A DNA stretch of 64,000 nucleotides from Okapia johnstoni (taxonomy: Eukaryota; Chordata; Mammalia; Artiodactyla; Giraffidae): NCBI GenBank assembly GCA_024291935.2, contig CM044322.1, forward strand, positions 24,799,405-24,863,404. The letters are read 5' to 3'. The notes beneath the pieces were generated by a model. That model ran no database searches and was not told the DNA's origin. It saw nothing but the letters and a program-made list of their open reading frames with translations. The translations under genes were made by a program, and so were the position numbers. Position 1 is the first letter of the stretch, and each line of letters opens with the position of its first letter. Below are positions 10,631 through 21,084 of this stretch, one piece after another.

Positions 10631-12477
10631 TGTTGGGCAGCAGGCCCCCAATACCCTGCCCTGGCCCCTGGCCCCTGGCCCCACGCAGATTGGTGGAGGC
10701 TTGAATTCTGAAGCCGCAAAGCTAAGCCTTCGGCCTTTTTCCAAAGGTATGTGAGGCCCAATGCTCTCCGATGGATCAAAACCCTGAGCCTCTGGGACTG
10801 AGCCAAGGGCTCAACAGAGAATGAGTGTTTGCAGGAGCCCTGGGAGAGGAGGGGTACAGAGCCCTGGGGGAAGCTTTGAGGCACATGGGGTCCTGTTTAC
10901 ACCCCCAGCCTCCATGCCAGACCTCCTGAGTCTCCTGTCTGTCTCCACTCTCTTGGGGTCCCCAGTTTGTCCTTGTCATCCCTGGCTGCAAGAGCTCAGC
11001 CCCCACTCTGGTCTCTGGCTGCATTAATGATGCATTATTGCAGTGTCAAAGCAAAGGCCAGTGACAGGAACAGGTCCCCCCATTACAACTATCCAGGAGC
11101 ACTCTGGAAGCATCTGCTACACCCTCCACTCCTCAAACCACAGGCTCAGCTCTGACTCCTCACTCCAGTATAGAGGGGCACCTATTTCTTACTGGTTTGA
11201 GCCCGTAGCATCACTGCTGCAGGGCACCTGCATTTGACTGGGCTGCAATTTTGCATGCATGCACCCATGTGCCTGTGTGTCTGAGTGTGTATCAACCTTC
11301 CTGCCAATTGATCTGGTTGGCTGGAGCCCTGGCCTGTGTGTCAAGCTCCTGGGCTTGGTCCTGGCCCCACTACTGGCTATAGAACTTTCCACAGGCTGCT
11401 CGATCTCTCTGGGGAAATACTCCCCAGCCTAGGATCCCTGAAGATCAACTCTGCATAATTTCAAAAACTCTGGTGAAAATTGAGCCTTTATCTATGAGGA
11501 GGTCACCCAGAGCAAATGCCACAGTTCTTGGCAATGAAGTCAGTGATAGCCCTAGTTCTTTTGCACTGAGCAGAAACTGGTGACTTTGATTAATGGAAAC
11601 AGATGAATTTCTACCTAATAAATACAGAGCCTTTAGCAAGGACCTGCAAAACAGGGATGTGTGGTGGTAAGATAATAAAAGGGTCCTCGGTAAGGAGAAT
11701 GTTGAGAAATGACACTCTTGGCCTTGACTGCCTCCTCTTGAAACTAGAGAGAAAGTACTTTCCCTCTCCCCTTGCACAGCCGATGTGGAGGCCACATGGG
11801 GAACTAGTGGTTTGGAAAGCGTTTGGAGAGACAGTGCATATAAAAATGGTCATAAGTCTTGCTGTGGCAGGAACGCCTTGCCTCTTGCTTTGAGTGTCCC
11901 CCAAGGTGCCTTGAATTTAAATCAAAAGCCATTTTTCATGAATAACAGCAGGAACAGACATGACTAGGGTTCGTGGGGTGCAGGGAGCCCCTCCCCATAT
12001 TCCAGGACTCTCATTCCTTGGGAAAATGCAAGGTTTGCCACCTCTGATGTTCCCCCAGCAAGGAAAACATAGCCGTGACCTTAGCAAGGTCACACCGTGA
12101 GTCAGTGATAGCTGCTGGAAATAGAACACAGGCAACCGACTCCCCAGCTCCCTCCCCTTGAAGGGGGCCTCTTACAACCCCAGGAAAAAACACTGCAAGT
12201 GATGTGGACAGACCTTCAGAGACTCGGTTTGTCAACTCCCTTTCTATATTTATTCCCAGAGTCAACACACTTTGTGATTCCTGATCAAGAGGTTCAAAAC
12301 AGGGAGACAAATACCCAAGGTATCTCTCATGTTTTCAAAACCTGATGTCACACATTCCCCAAGTCACCAAGCAGAAACCCTGGCTCCTCTTCTGAGCTCC
12401 CCAAGCTACGGAGCACTTCCTATAAGTGGCCCCTGGTCTGACTCCCCCTGAGATTGGGCCTTGGGAGCTATGTAAGT
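10631..12477. other. Intergenic, nothing recognised
   Basis: No gene or clear young repeat. A MIR-like scrap may be present near 11345-11415 ('tggccccactactggctata') and another near 12050-12130 ('agcaaggtcacaccgtgagt'), both too weak to list alone. Confidence 0.5.
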
Positions 12478-12680
12478 AGGCTTTCCTGGTGGCTCAGGCA
12501 GTAAAGAATCTGCCTGCAATGTACGACACCTAGGTTCAGTCCCTGGGTTGGGAAGATACCGTGGAGAACAGAATGGCAACCCATTCCAGTATTCTTGCCT
12601 GGAGAATTCCATGGACAGAGGAGCCTGGCAGGCTACAGTTCATGGGGTCACAAAAGAGTCAGAGGCAACTGAGCAACTAT
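12478..12680 (+). mobile_element. Bov-tA SINE
   Basis: A complete copy, 'ggctttcctggtggctcagg' to 'gaggcaactgagcaactat'. Confidence 0.94.
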
Positions 12681-13125
12681 AATGTGGGTGGGGTCCCCAG
12701 GAAATCTCCCATGTGGTAGCTTGTCCCTAAGCAAAAACCATCTGGTTGTGCAGCCCTCTTGGTTGCCAGACTGACCTCTACGTTAGTCCAAATCCTAAGC
12801 CCTAAATTGTAAACAGGATGATCCCAGTATGGTATGTGCTGTCTGAATTTGGGTACAGGCGCTAGGTTTGAATGATAAGAGTGTGGCTGCTGTTTGGTGA
12901 TGTCATTTGGGTTACTGGCATGTATCACCTCTGATGAATGCCTGGTTGACCTGGCACCCCATGGACCCCAAGAACGGAGATGTGCCCTGGCCCTTTGCCT
13001 GGGGACAGGCTGACTCGGGGGAACTCGCTCTCTGCCCCAGGACATTGCTGTGTATCTGTGCCCCCAATTAACTGTCTAACACCACGCTCTTCTTTGTTCC
13101 CACCCGCTGCCCTTCCCAGATACCA

Positions 13126-13140
13126 CCACCAGGGGGCACC
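13126..13140 (+). promoter_or_regulatory. Candidate CTCF binding site
   Basis: 'ccaccagggggcacc' differs from the classic CTCF core (CCACCAGGGGGCGC) at only one position, and the upstream bases (accac) also fit. It is not part of a recognised SINE. It lies between the LRRC38 promoter and the repeat-rich interval leading to PDPN, so it could mark a boundary. Binding is inferred from sequence only. Confidence 0.6.
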
Positions 13141-13369
13141 ATCCGCCGCTTGTATAGGTGAGAGCTGACCCCTTCCTCTCTCAAGGCACCAGCTGTGTCC
13201 TCTGTTAGGTTGCGGTGGTGAGAGGAACAGTAAAACTTGCTTTTGTTTTGCTCCTCTCTGGCAAGGCGGGACCCACTTTTTGGAAGAAAAGCTCTTGCCC
13301 CTGTTTCACCCCTGAAACTGGGAAACGGATCCTTAACCAGCCGCAGTGGGAGGCAAATGGTTCTTGTGG

Positions 13370-13495
13370 TGGTTGTTCAGTCGCTAAGTTGTGTCAGACT
13401 CTTTGCCATCCCTGGGTCTGGAAGATCCCCAGGAAAAGGAGATGGCAACCCACTCCAGTCTTCTCGCCTGAGAAATCCCACGGACAGGAATGGTT
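13370..13495. mobile_element. Bov-tA SINE with inverted 5' part
   Basis: 13376-13410 is the minus-oriented SINE tail ('gttcagtcgctaagttgtgt'), joined at about 13411 to a plus-oriented SINE segment ('atggcaacccactccagtct ... cacggacag'). Similar flanks 'aatggttcttgtggt' (from about 13358) and 'aatggttgtggt' (from about 13490) suggest one insertion event. Confidence 0.75.
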
Positions 13496-13730
13496 GTGGT
13501 TAAGAACATGGATTTGGAGTCACACAGTTGGGTCAAACTTGGCTCTCTTGTTCCCTGGCTCGATCACCTCTGGCAAGTTGCTTCATTTCTCTAAGCCTCA
13601 GTTTTCCCATCAATGAAATGGGATAACACTACTGCCTACTTCACTGGGTTGTTAAGAGGATTAAATGGCATATCTGTGGAGTGCTTAGCAGTGAGTTTGA
13701 CATCATAAATGGCCACTTAATTATCTATTT
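13496..13730 (+). mobile_element. MIR
   Basis: Well-preserved order: 'gtggttaagaacatggattt', 'tctctaagcctcagttttcc', 'aatgaaatgggataacacta', 'ggttgttaagaggattaaat'. Confidence 0.85.
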
Positions 13731-13837
13731 CTTTATTTTTTCACCGATAGCAAGTAAATAATTAACGGAGGTACTATTCTTTAGTTAAAGAATAAAAGTG
13801 TTTGTCTGAAATATATTTGCCTCTGTGTGTGTGTGTG

Positions 13838-14046
13838 CACATTCAGTTGTGTCCAACTCTTGGTGACCCCATGGACTGTAGCCTGCCAGACTCCTCTGTC
13901 CATGAGATTCTCCAGGCAAGAATACTGAACTGGGTTACCCTTTCCTACTCCAAGGGATCTTCCTGACCCTGGGATCGAACCTGCATCTCTTGAGTCTCCT
14001 GCATTGGCAGGCGAGTTCTTTACCACTGACCCACCTGGGAAACTCA
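13838..14046 (-). mobile_element. Bov-tA SINE with TG tail
   Basis: A complete copy preceded by a TG microsatellite (13818-13838) at its 3' (left) end, which may have grown from the SINE tail. Confidence 0.94.
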
Positions 14047-14689
14047 TATTTGCTGCGGATATATACGTGTATTTGTCCTAACATTCTAGAATCAGTTTTA
14101 ATAACTCTCCCTGCCGTGAACCATATTCCAAATGTAGCATCTCTCAGACAGACACACACACACCTTTAGCCCTCTCCAGCTCTGGCTGACTTTGTGAGCA
14201 CAGTTGTAGGTGAGCAGCTTCCAGCATCCTGGCTTGGTTGGCCTGAGCGTGGGCAGACTAATGAGACCAAGGACATGGGGTCAGTCTCAGCCCGGCACAA
14301 GGAGACATCTGTTCTCTGCTCACGGCCGGTGCTCCTAGTGTTGGCCAGCCATCCAGCAAATGTATGACCTTGGTTAAGGAGGATGGAGATGGTGCCACCC
14401 TGTCTCCCCCAGAAGAAAAAACGGAGCATACATCCCACGAGTCAAGGGCACCATCACCCCACAGGCAGGAGGCTCAGGTCACAGCAAGCTTGGGACTCAT
14501 CCCGGCTTCCTCTCCCCTCACACCCACCTCCTGCCCACTGACAAGGCCCCTTGGTGCTACATCTCTGCCTCCGCTGGGACCTCCTTCGCCCAGACAGGCA
14601 TCGTCTTTTACAGAAGCCCCCACTGGCTTTCCTGCTTCCAGCCTTGCCCAATCCCCACTCACTCTCCCAACACTCAAGAAAGCCAAAGT

Positions 14690-14755
14690 AAGCCTTTGAA
14701 AATATACACTGGACCACATCACCTTCCTGTCCAGACACCCCCATGGCTTCCTGTG
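14690..14755 (+). mobile_element. L2 fragment
   Basis: 'gaaaatatacactggaccacatcacc ... catggcttcc' follows the L2 pattern just before the MLT1-type LTR. The stretch is short and diverged. Confidence 0.4.
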
Positions 14756-14834
14756 AGTGGTAGGCAGACTTCTAAGAGAACCCCCAGGGATCCCCACTGG
14801 TCCCTGAATGAGGGCATGACCTGTAACTTGCTTC

Positions 14835-15300
14835 TTTTTTTTTTAACTTTTTATTTTATATTAGAGTATAGCCAGTTAAGGACTTGCCTTGTAGCTCAGC
14901 TGGTAAAGAATCTGCCTGCAATGCGAGAGGCCTGGGTTCAATCCCTGGGTTGGGAAGATCCCCTGGAAAAGGGAAAGGCTACCCACTCCAGTATTCTGGC
15001 CTGGAGAATTCCATGAACTGTATAGTCCATGGGGTTGCAAAGAGTCGGACACGACTGAGCAACTTTCACTTTCGCATAGCCGATTAACAATGTTGTGATA
15101 GTCTCAGATGGACAGCAAAGGGACTCAGCCATACGTATACGTGTATCCGTTCTCCCCCAAACTCCTCTCCCACCCAGGCTGCCACATAACACTGAGCAGC
15201 ATTCCCTGTGCTCTACGGTAGGTCCTTGTTTGTTACCCATTTTAAATAGAGCAGTGTGTACATGTCTGTCCCAAACTCCCTAACTCTCCCCCCACACCCA
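14835..15300 (-). mobile_element. L1 3' UTR fragment inside the LTR, split by a SINE
   Basis: A reverse L1 3' end starting with its poly-A as poly-T and 'aactttttattttatattag'. Perfect 12-base target duplication 'taacttgcttct' at 14823-14834 and 15301-15312. The internal Bov-tA occupies 14881-15075. Confidence 0.88.
14881..15075 (+). mobile_element. Bov-tA SINE inside L1
   Basis: A complete copy; its flanks 'tagccagttaa' and 'tagccgattaa' are the duplicated L1 target. Relative to the L1 it is antisense. Confidence 0.93.
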
Positions 15301-15357
15301 TAACTTGCTTCTAACATGTTTGGCCAAGGTGAGGGATACCATTTCTGTGACTCGATC

Positions 15358-15429
15358 GCGAGAGACGGTGATTTCCACCTTGCTATCAGATCCGCGAGAG
15401 ACGGTGATTTCCACCTTGCTATCAGATCC
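15358..15429. repeat. Perfect 36-bp tandem duplication
   Basis: Bases 15358-15393 are repeated exactly at 15394-15429 (unit starts 'gcgagagacggtgatttcca'). It lies in the MLT1-type LTR, so it is a local duplication after LTR decay. Confidence 0.95.
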
Positions 15430-15671
15430 TCTCTGCCGTCACGTTGGCTCGTGGGCTCTGATGAAGCGAGCTGCCGTGTTGGAGTGTCCTGCACAGCGAG
15501 GAGCTAAAGATGGCTCAGGTCTACCAGCCCACGAGGAACTGAGTCCTGCGAACAACCACATAAGCCCAGCAAACATTTTCACTGCAGCCTGTCAATGAGA
15601 CTAAGCAGAGGACCCAGCAAAGTCCTGTCAGACTCCTAACCCACAGAAACCATCAGATTAAAATGTTTGGG

Positions 15672-15797
15672 GGATCTTTTTGTTTTGACCGCATCATGCA
15701 GTGTGTGTGATCTTAGTTCCCGGACCAGGGGTTGAACCCACAGCCTCTACATTGGAACCATGAAGTCTTAATCACTGGATTGTCAGGAAAGTCCCTG
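15672..15797 (-). mobile_element. CHR-type SINE
   Basis: Reverse CHR SINE: 'gatcttagttcccggaccag' to the head end 'ggattgtcaggaaagtccct'. Confidence 0.8.
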
Positions 15798-15811
15798 TTT
15801 TTTGTTTTATT

Positions 15812-16160
15812 TTTGTTTTTTAATTTTATTTGTCTTTGGCTGTGCTGGGTCTTTGTTGCTGGACAGACTTTTTTCTCTAGTTATGGAGTTGGGGGGCTAC
15901 TCTCTAGTTGCGGTGCTTGGGCTTCTCATTGCCGTGGCTTCTCTCATTGGGGAGCACAGGCTCTAGGGTGCTGGGCTTCAGTAGCTGCAGCGCATGGGCT
16001 CAGGAGTTGCAACTCCTGGTCTCTAGAGCACAGGCTCAATAGTTGTGGCTCATGGCTTAGTTGTTTCACAGCATGTGGGATCTTCCCACATCAGAGATCG
16101 AACCCATGTCTCCTGAATTGGCAGACAGATTCTTTACCACTGAGCCACCAGGGAAGCCCT
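15812..16160 (-). mobile_element. CHR-type SINE, long form
   Basis: 'ggctgtgctgggtctttgtt', repeated 'ctctagagcacaggctcaat' blocks and the head end 'gagccaccagggaagccct' define a longer CHR element next to the preceding short one. Confidence 0.85.
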
Positions 16161-16269
16161 ATTTTTTTTGTTTTAAATTGCTAAATTTCTGGGGCATTTG
16201 TTACACAGCAATAGCTAGCTAATACACCTTGGCACTTGGAATAAAACCCTACCAGACCCTGCATGCTCT

Positions 16270-16667
16270 GGCGTCACATGCCTCTCTCACCCATTTTGGA
16301 CCCCTCTCCCCTTGTCCCACCACCCTCCAGCCACTTTAGTCTTTTTGTATTTCTAATTTATCATGTTTGTTCCAACCCCAGGACCTCTGCATGTGCTGTG
16401 CCTACTGGCTGGAACACTTCCTGCCCCACTCCACCCCCAGCTTTTGGCATGGTTGGTGCCATTTGGTCATTCAGATTTTCTCAGCCCACATGTCACCTCC
16501 TCTGGCCTCCACTGAGCTCCTTCTCCCCCTGCACCACTTCTGTGCTACCACCTAGTTTTATTTTCTTCATAGCATTCCTCACCACCTGATATTACCTAGC
16601 CTGCTAGATAATTTACTTGTTCACTTTACCTCCTGCCACTGAAATAGAACTTCTATGAGGACATTTT
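16270..16667 (+). mobile_element. L2 LINE 3' region
   Basis: 'ccccaggacctctgcatgtg', 'cacatgtcacctcctctggc' and 'ttttcttcatagcattcctc' are in the order of the L2 3' end. It is broken at about 16668 by the BovB-type insertion and its last bases may resume after 16955. Confidence 0.75.
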
Positions 16668-16955
16668 GTTGTTATTGTTCAGTTGCTAAGTCATGCCCAA
16701 CTCTTTGTGACTCCATGGACTGTAGCATACCAGGCTCCTCTGTCCTCCACTATCTTCCAGAGTTTCCTCAAATTCATGTCCATTGAGTTGGTGATGCCAT
16801 CCAACCATCTCATCCTCTGCCTCCCCCTCCTCCTCCTGATCTCAGTCTTTTCCAGCATCAGGGTCTTTTCCAGAGCTGGCTCTTCCCATCAGGCAGCCAA
16901 AGTATTGGAGCTTCCGCTTCAGTATTCTTGCCTGGAGAACCCCATGGATAGTATA
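16668..16955. mobile_element. BovB 3' end with inverted SINE-like 5' piece
   Basis: 16668-16912 is minus-oriented BovB 3' sequence ('gttgctaagtcatgcccaac' to 'aaagtattggagcttccg'). At about 16915 it switches to plus-oriented 'tattcttgcctggagaaccc ... atggatag'. Flanks 'tatgaggacat' and 'tataaggacac' look like one degenerate target duplication, so both pieces probably arrived together. Confidence 0.7.
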
Positions 16956-17639
16956 AGGACACTACATTGCCCCAGTTCCTAGAATTGGCCCCAAAATATA
17001 ATAGGCATTTTGAAAATGGTTAATTAATTTCCACCTACAAATGATGCTTTCCCACTAGGCCACCAGTTTCTCCACAGCTCCCAGTGGTGTTTCACCTCGA
17101 GATGCCCACCTACCTCCTAGAGGGAGCACAGACCTTCATCCCTTCATAGGTGACCTCAGCTCTGGTCCCATTGAGGGAGAGGGATTCATATGTGGAACAC
17201 AAAGTGCCAGCTGTATGCTTAAAGTAGCCTGGGAGTTTGGGCTCCCCCAAACACATTTTTAGCTACACTCCACCCCATCAAAGCCCACAGCATTTTATTG
17301 CATTTACCTTCGAGTCTTCACACACATTCTCTTTCCTGCTTGCCTCTTACCATGTTCCCAGTTTGGCTCAAGGAAACTTAGCCTCCTCCAGGGAGCCTTC
17401 CAGAATTGCTCTGAACAATTCCCTGGTCCCCTTATTATCCATCCCGGGAGAATAGGTGCTGTGTTAGGTATGGGGGTACAAGGAAGAAGCAAGGATGGGC
17501 CCATGCCCAAGGAGCCCTTAACTTAGGAGGCAACCATTGGAAGAGATAACCACAATTTGGTTACAGTTCAGGACTTACCTGTCTGTCTGAAAACTCCAAT
17601 GCATGCTGCTTTGTTAACCACACTGAAATGGGCAATAAA

Positions 17640-17865
17640 TTGGGTAGAGTCAGAGCTAAAAGCATCGGCCTGTGGGCCGGTCAGGCTGCTTTCCAATCCT
17701 CCTTCCATCACTTCTAGACTGCATCTTTTCTGCAAGTTATCTCTCAAAACTCCAGTGGCTTCATCTGTAAAATGGAGACTAATTGTATCCACCTCGTAGG
17801 GTCACCATGAGGATGAAATGAGATAATGTACAAATTAGCACGTGGCGCCACATCAACCGGGTGTT
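17640..17865 (+). mobile_element. MIR
   Basis: 'cagtggcttcatctgtaaaa', 'tggagactaattgtatccac' and 'catgaggatgaaatgagata' follow the MIR consensus. 16956-17640 otherwise shows nothing recognisable. Confidence 0.75.
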
Positions 17866-18359
17866 CAAAGTAGCAACACCTGACCTGTCATCCATTTAGA
17901 TGCCTCCTGCAACAAACGTCTGTCGCCTGCTTAATATTCACAAGAAAGGCATTGACCTGGGTTCTGAGGAGCTAAAGATAGAGTAGACAGCCTCCGCTCT
18001 CAGGTGACTCACAATCTCTTTGAAGAGACAGGACACACAGCAGCAGCAGAGAGCAGACAACTCAAGGACTCACTGTGTGATAACTGCCAACGAGCCTCAC
18101 GAGTTCATAAATGTCACCGGCATCTGGAGGAACCAAGGAAGCTCGGGTTGGTATGACTGGGGAAATGTACATCTGACACCATTAACCATATTTTCTAAAT
18201 CAGATTTTGGAGCACATTTGGCTTCATGCTCTGTACTCTGGCGTGTGGCATTCCCTCTGCCGGTCCACCTGGCAGGTGCCTGCTCGCCCTTCAAAACACT
18301 GTGCATTTCTTTAGGTGGCCTTGACCTTCCCAGGTGCAGCCTCCTTCACCTCTCTTGCT

Positions 18360-18600
18360 CTCCAGGCTTCTATCAGTGTCCCTTGCATGTGCTGTGGCAT
18401 TTATTGATGACATGTTTTTCTCCCCTGCTGGATATTAGTGAGATCTGGTGTGAGATGAAAGGTCCTTGTGAACAAAGCAGGTGTCTTTTCCATCTTTAAA
18501 TCTTGAAACCCAGAACAGGTTAGCTGCTCCATATCTTTGCCCAATGAACAAATGATTGTAGGCCTATATGAATGAATGCCATTTGGAATGATACTCAGGC
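18360..18600 (+). mobile_element. L2 fragment
   Basis: 'ttctcccctgctggatatta', 'gcaggtgtcttttccatctt' and 'cccaatgaacaaatgattgt' resemble the last part of L2. Strongly diverged. Confidence 0.5.
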
Positions 18601-18691
18601 AAAGAATATTTGAAGTCTGAATTGCTTTGGAAATCTCAGGTGGTATGAGATCTCTGTAATTACACCACAGAACGGTTCATTCAACCCCACA

Positions 18692-19226
18692 AGTTCAGTT
18701 CAGTTCAGTCGCTCAGTCATGTCCGACTCTTTGTGACCCCATGAATCGCAGCACGCCAGGCCTCCCTGTCCATCACCAACTCTGGAGTTTACCCAAACCC
18801 ATGTCCATCGAGTCGGTGATGCCATCCAACCATCTCATCCTCTGTTGTCCCCTTCTCCTCCTGCCCCCAATCCTTCCCAGCATTAGGGTCTTTTCCAATG
18901 AGTCAACTCTTCGCATGAGGTGGCCAAAGTATTAGAATTTCAGCTTCAACATCAGTACTTCCAATGAACACCCAGGACTCATCTCCTTTAGGATGGACTG
19001 GTTGGATCTCCTTGCAGTCCAAGGGACTCTCAAGAGTCTTCTTCAGCACCACAGTTCAAAAGCATCAATTCTTCGGTGCTCAGCTTTCTTCACTCTCCAA
19101 CTCTCACATCCATACATGACCACTGGAAAAACCATAGCCTTGACTAGACGGACCTTTGTTGGCAAAGTAATGTCTCTGCTTTTAAATATGCTATCTAGGT
19201 TGGTCATAACTTTCCTTCCAAGCCCG
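18692..19226 (-). mobile_element. BovB LINE 3' fragment
   Basis: A continuous reverse BovB 3' end, from 'ttcagttcagttcagtcgct' to 'aggttggtcataactttcct'. The element is 5'-truncated; it covers only the 3' UTR and the last codons. Confidence 0.93.
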
Positions 19227-20157
19227 TGGCTGCTACTCCCTGCTCACTGACACCACGCTACCCCAGTAATAATGACAGTGACCCCAAGCCCTCTCATTAA
19301 CCATTTACAGGACTGAAAAGCCCTCTACACCCATGATCTCAAAGCAGTTGTCAGGGATGCAGGCCAAACATCATTGTGTCCATTTTATAGAAACCCAGCC
19401 TTGGACGGCTCGCTGAACACTCAGCTTGCACAGCTGGGGAGCTCCAAGGATGTTTGACATTCCCACTCCAGGAACAAGTTCTCTGTGCTCTTTTTGCGAC
19501 TCTTGTGGCCAAACAGGAGCAGTTAGTTACTAATAATGATGGGAGGTGGTTAGATGGCTGCTGATTAGGTGGACTGATTGGCTATAGCCTCAGAGTCTGA
19601 AATTGTTGTTTATTTTGGAAAAGTCACATGTATCTGATTGCAGAGCAGTATTAAGCCACCCTCACTAGCCACCTCTGCCTTCGGGGCCACCATCCTGCCA
19701 ATATGTGCACACCCCCACCTGCACACACACCACCTCCTTCCAGCCAGGTGTGTCTTTCTGAGAGTGTAAATGAGGAACAGAACATGACATAACCCAAACA
19801 GGGTATAAAGCCACTAGAATTGTTTCTAGTAAATGTGGAGGTACAAGGGAGCTATTTTTGTGTGAATTTGCATACCATTTGCATATAGTTGCATGTATTT
19901 TCCCAAAGCCATCACACTGAGTTCATGAAACAAACAATTAATAGGTGAATCCACTTCATCTGTGTCAGCCAGTGGTAGAAGTGGACACACTGCTGTCCAG
20001 TGGCAGAAGTGGACACATTAATGATTTGTAAAGCAAATAATAATAAAACTGTGTACAAAATACAGTGGTATGGAGAAAGAAGGGAATGATGATTCTACCT
20101 AGATGGGAAGGATCAGACAAGGTATCACAGAATAAGTGACAGCTGACTAAGGTTTTG
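19227..20157. other. Intergenic, no gene
   Basis: A MIR-like stretch may lie at 19310-19440 ('gtccattttatagaaaccca'). A short imperfect duplication of about 35 bp ('cagtggtagaagtggacaca', 'cagtggcagaagtggacaca') occurs at 19970-20020. Nothing else recognised. Confidence 0.5.
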
Positions 20158-20247
20158 GTTTTTCTTTGTTTGTTTGTTTTTTTTTGAAGTATAGTTGACT
20201 TACAATGTTTCAGGTGTACAGCAAAGTGATTCAGTTACTATACATAT
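20158..20247 (-). mobile_element. Short L1 insertion with perfect TSD
   Basis: A 90-bp, 5'-truncated L1 3' end (minus) with poly-T start, flanked by the exact 17-base duplication 'agctgactaaggttttg' at 20141-20157 and 20248-20264. The unbroken duplication suggests a fairly young insertion. Confidence 0.93.
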
Positions 20248-20423
20248 AGCTGACTAAGGTTTTGAAGGAAGAACAAGAGTTCTCCAAACAGTTGGGGAAT
20301 CTGTTCCAGGTAAGGAATATTATTCCAGCAAGAAAGAGCTGTGTGCATAAAAGCACATAGGTCTTATGAAATAATTTAGAGTTTGGCCATGAATGTTTGA
20401 GAAAGGCTACTAAAGATTGAAAG

Positions 20424-20590
20424 AAAAAGAAGGCAGCAGAGGATGAGACAGTTGGATAGCATCACCAACTCAGTGGACATGAACTTGGGCAAAGTCCAGG
20501 AGATACTGAGGGACAGGGAGATTGGTGTGCTGCAGTACAAGGGGTCACAAAGAGTCAGACACAGCTTAGCGACTGAACAATGACAGCAAC
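20424..20590 (+). mobile_element. BovB 3' end fragment
   Basis: 'ggcagcagaggatgagacag' through 'cacagcttagcgactgaaca' is the sense 3' terminus of BovB. Confidence 0.85.
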
Positions 20591-21084
20591 AACTAAACCT
20601 CTAAAATCAGTGCTGGGAGGTAACCCAGGCATCCTGATTCCTAGTTTACTAGTTTTGGACCTTCTTTGCAGCTGTCCCAGGGTCTTGGGGTTTTATACAA
20701 GGATTTTTAAAGCTCTGATCACAGAGCTTCTATTCCCATGCATTCACCCAGCAATGGAAATGACTGAACACATTCATTCTAAATGGACTCCAACACTGGG
20801 GACACAGTGACACCCTGCCTGGCCTGATCCCCAACATGAGAGAGGGGTTTGAGAGAGGAGAGCCGGCTGCAGCAGGAAGGCCACAGTACATTTTGAGGCC
20901 AAGAGTCTGGACTTTGTTCTGAGCTCTTGAAAAGCTTTATACTGGGAAGAGATATAACTGGGTATACCTTTTAGAGAGAAGACCATGAGGACAGCATAGA
21001 GATTGAGGTGGGGGGTGGCAAGACTCTTTCACAGCAATTCAAGGGGATGATTATATCACCAGGACTCCAAGGACTCTACCCAAG

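Larger units (their letters stand above)
14756..16226 (+). mobile_element. MLT1-type (MaLR) LTR, multiply interrupted
   Basis: Three separated pieces read in order: 14756-14834 ('gtaggcagacttctaagaga', 'acctgtaacttgcttct'), 15313-15671 ('aaggtgagggataccatttc', 'ccacagaaaccatcagatta') and 16165-16226 ('ggggcatttgttacacagca', 'atagctagctaataca'). Between them lie an L1 end with a SINE inside, and two CHR SINEs. The 12-base flanks of the L1 show that the LTR pieces were once contiguous. Confidence 0.8.
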
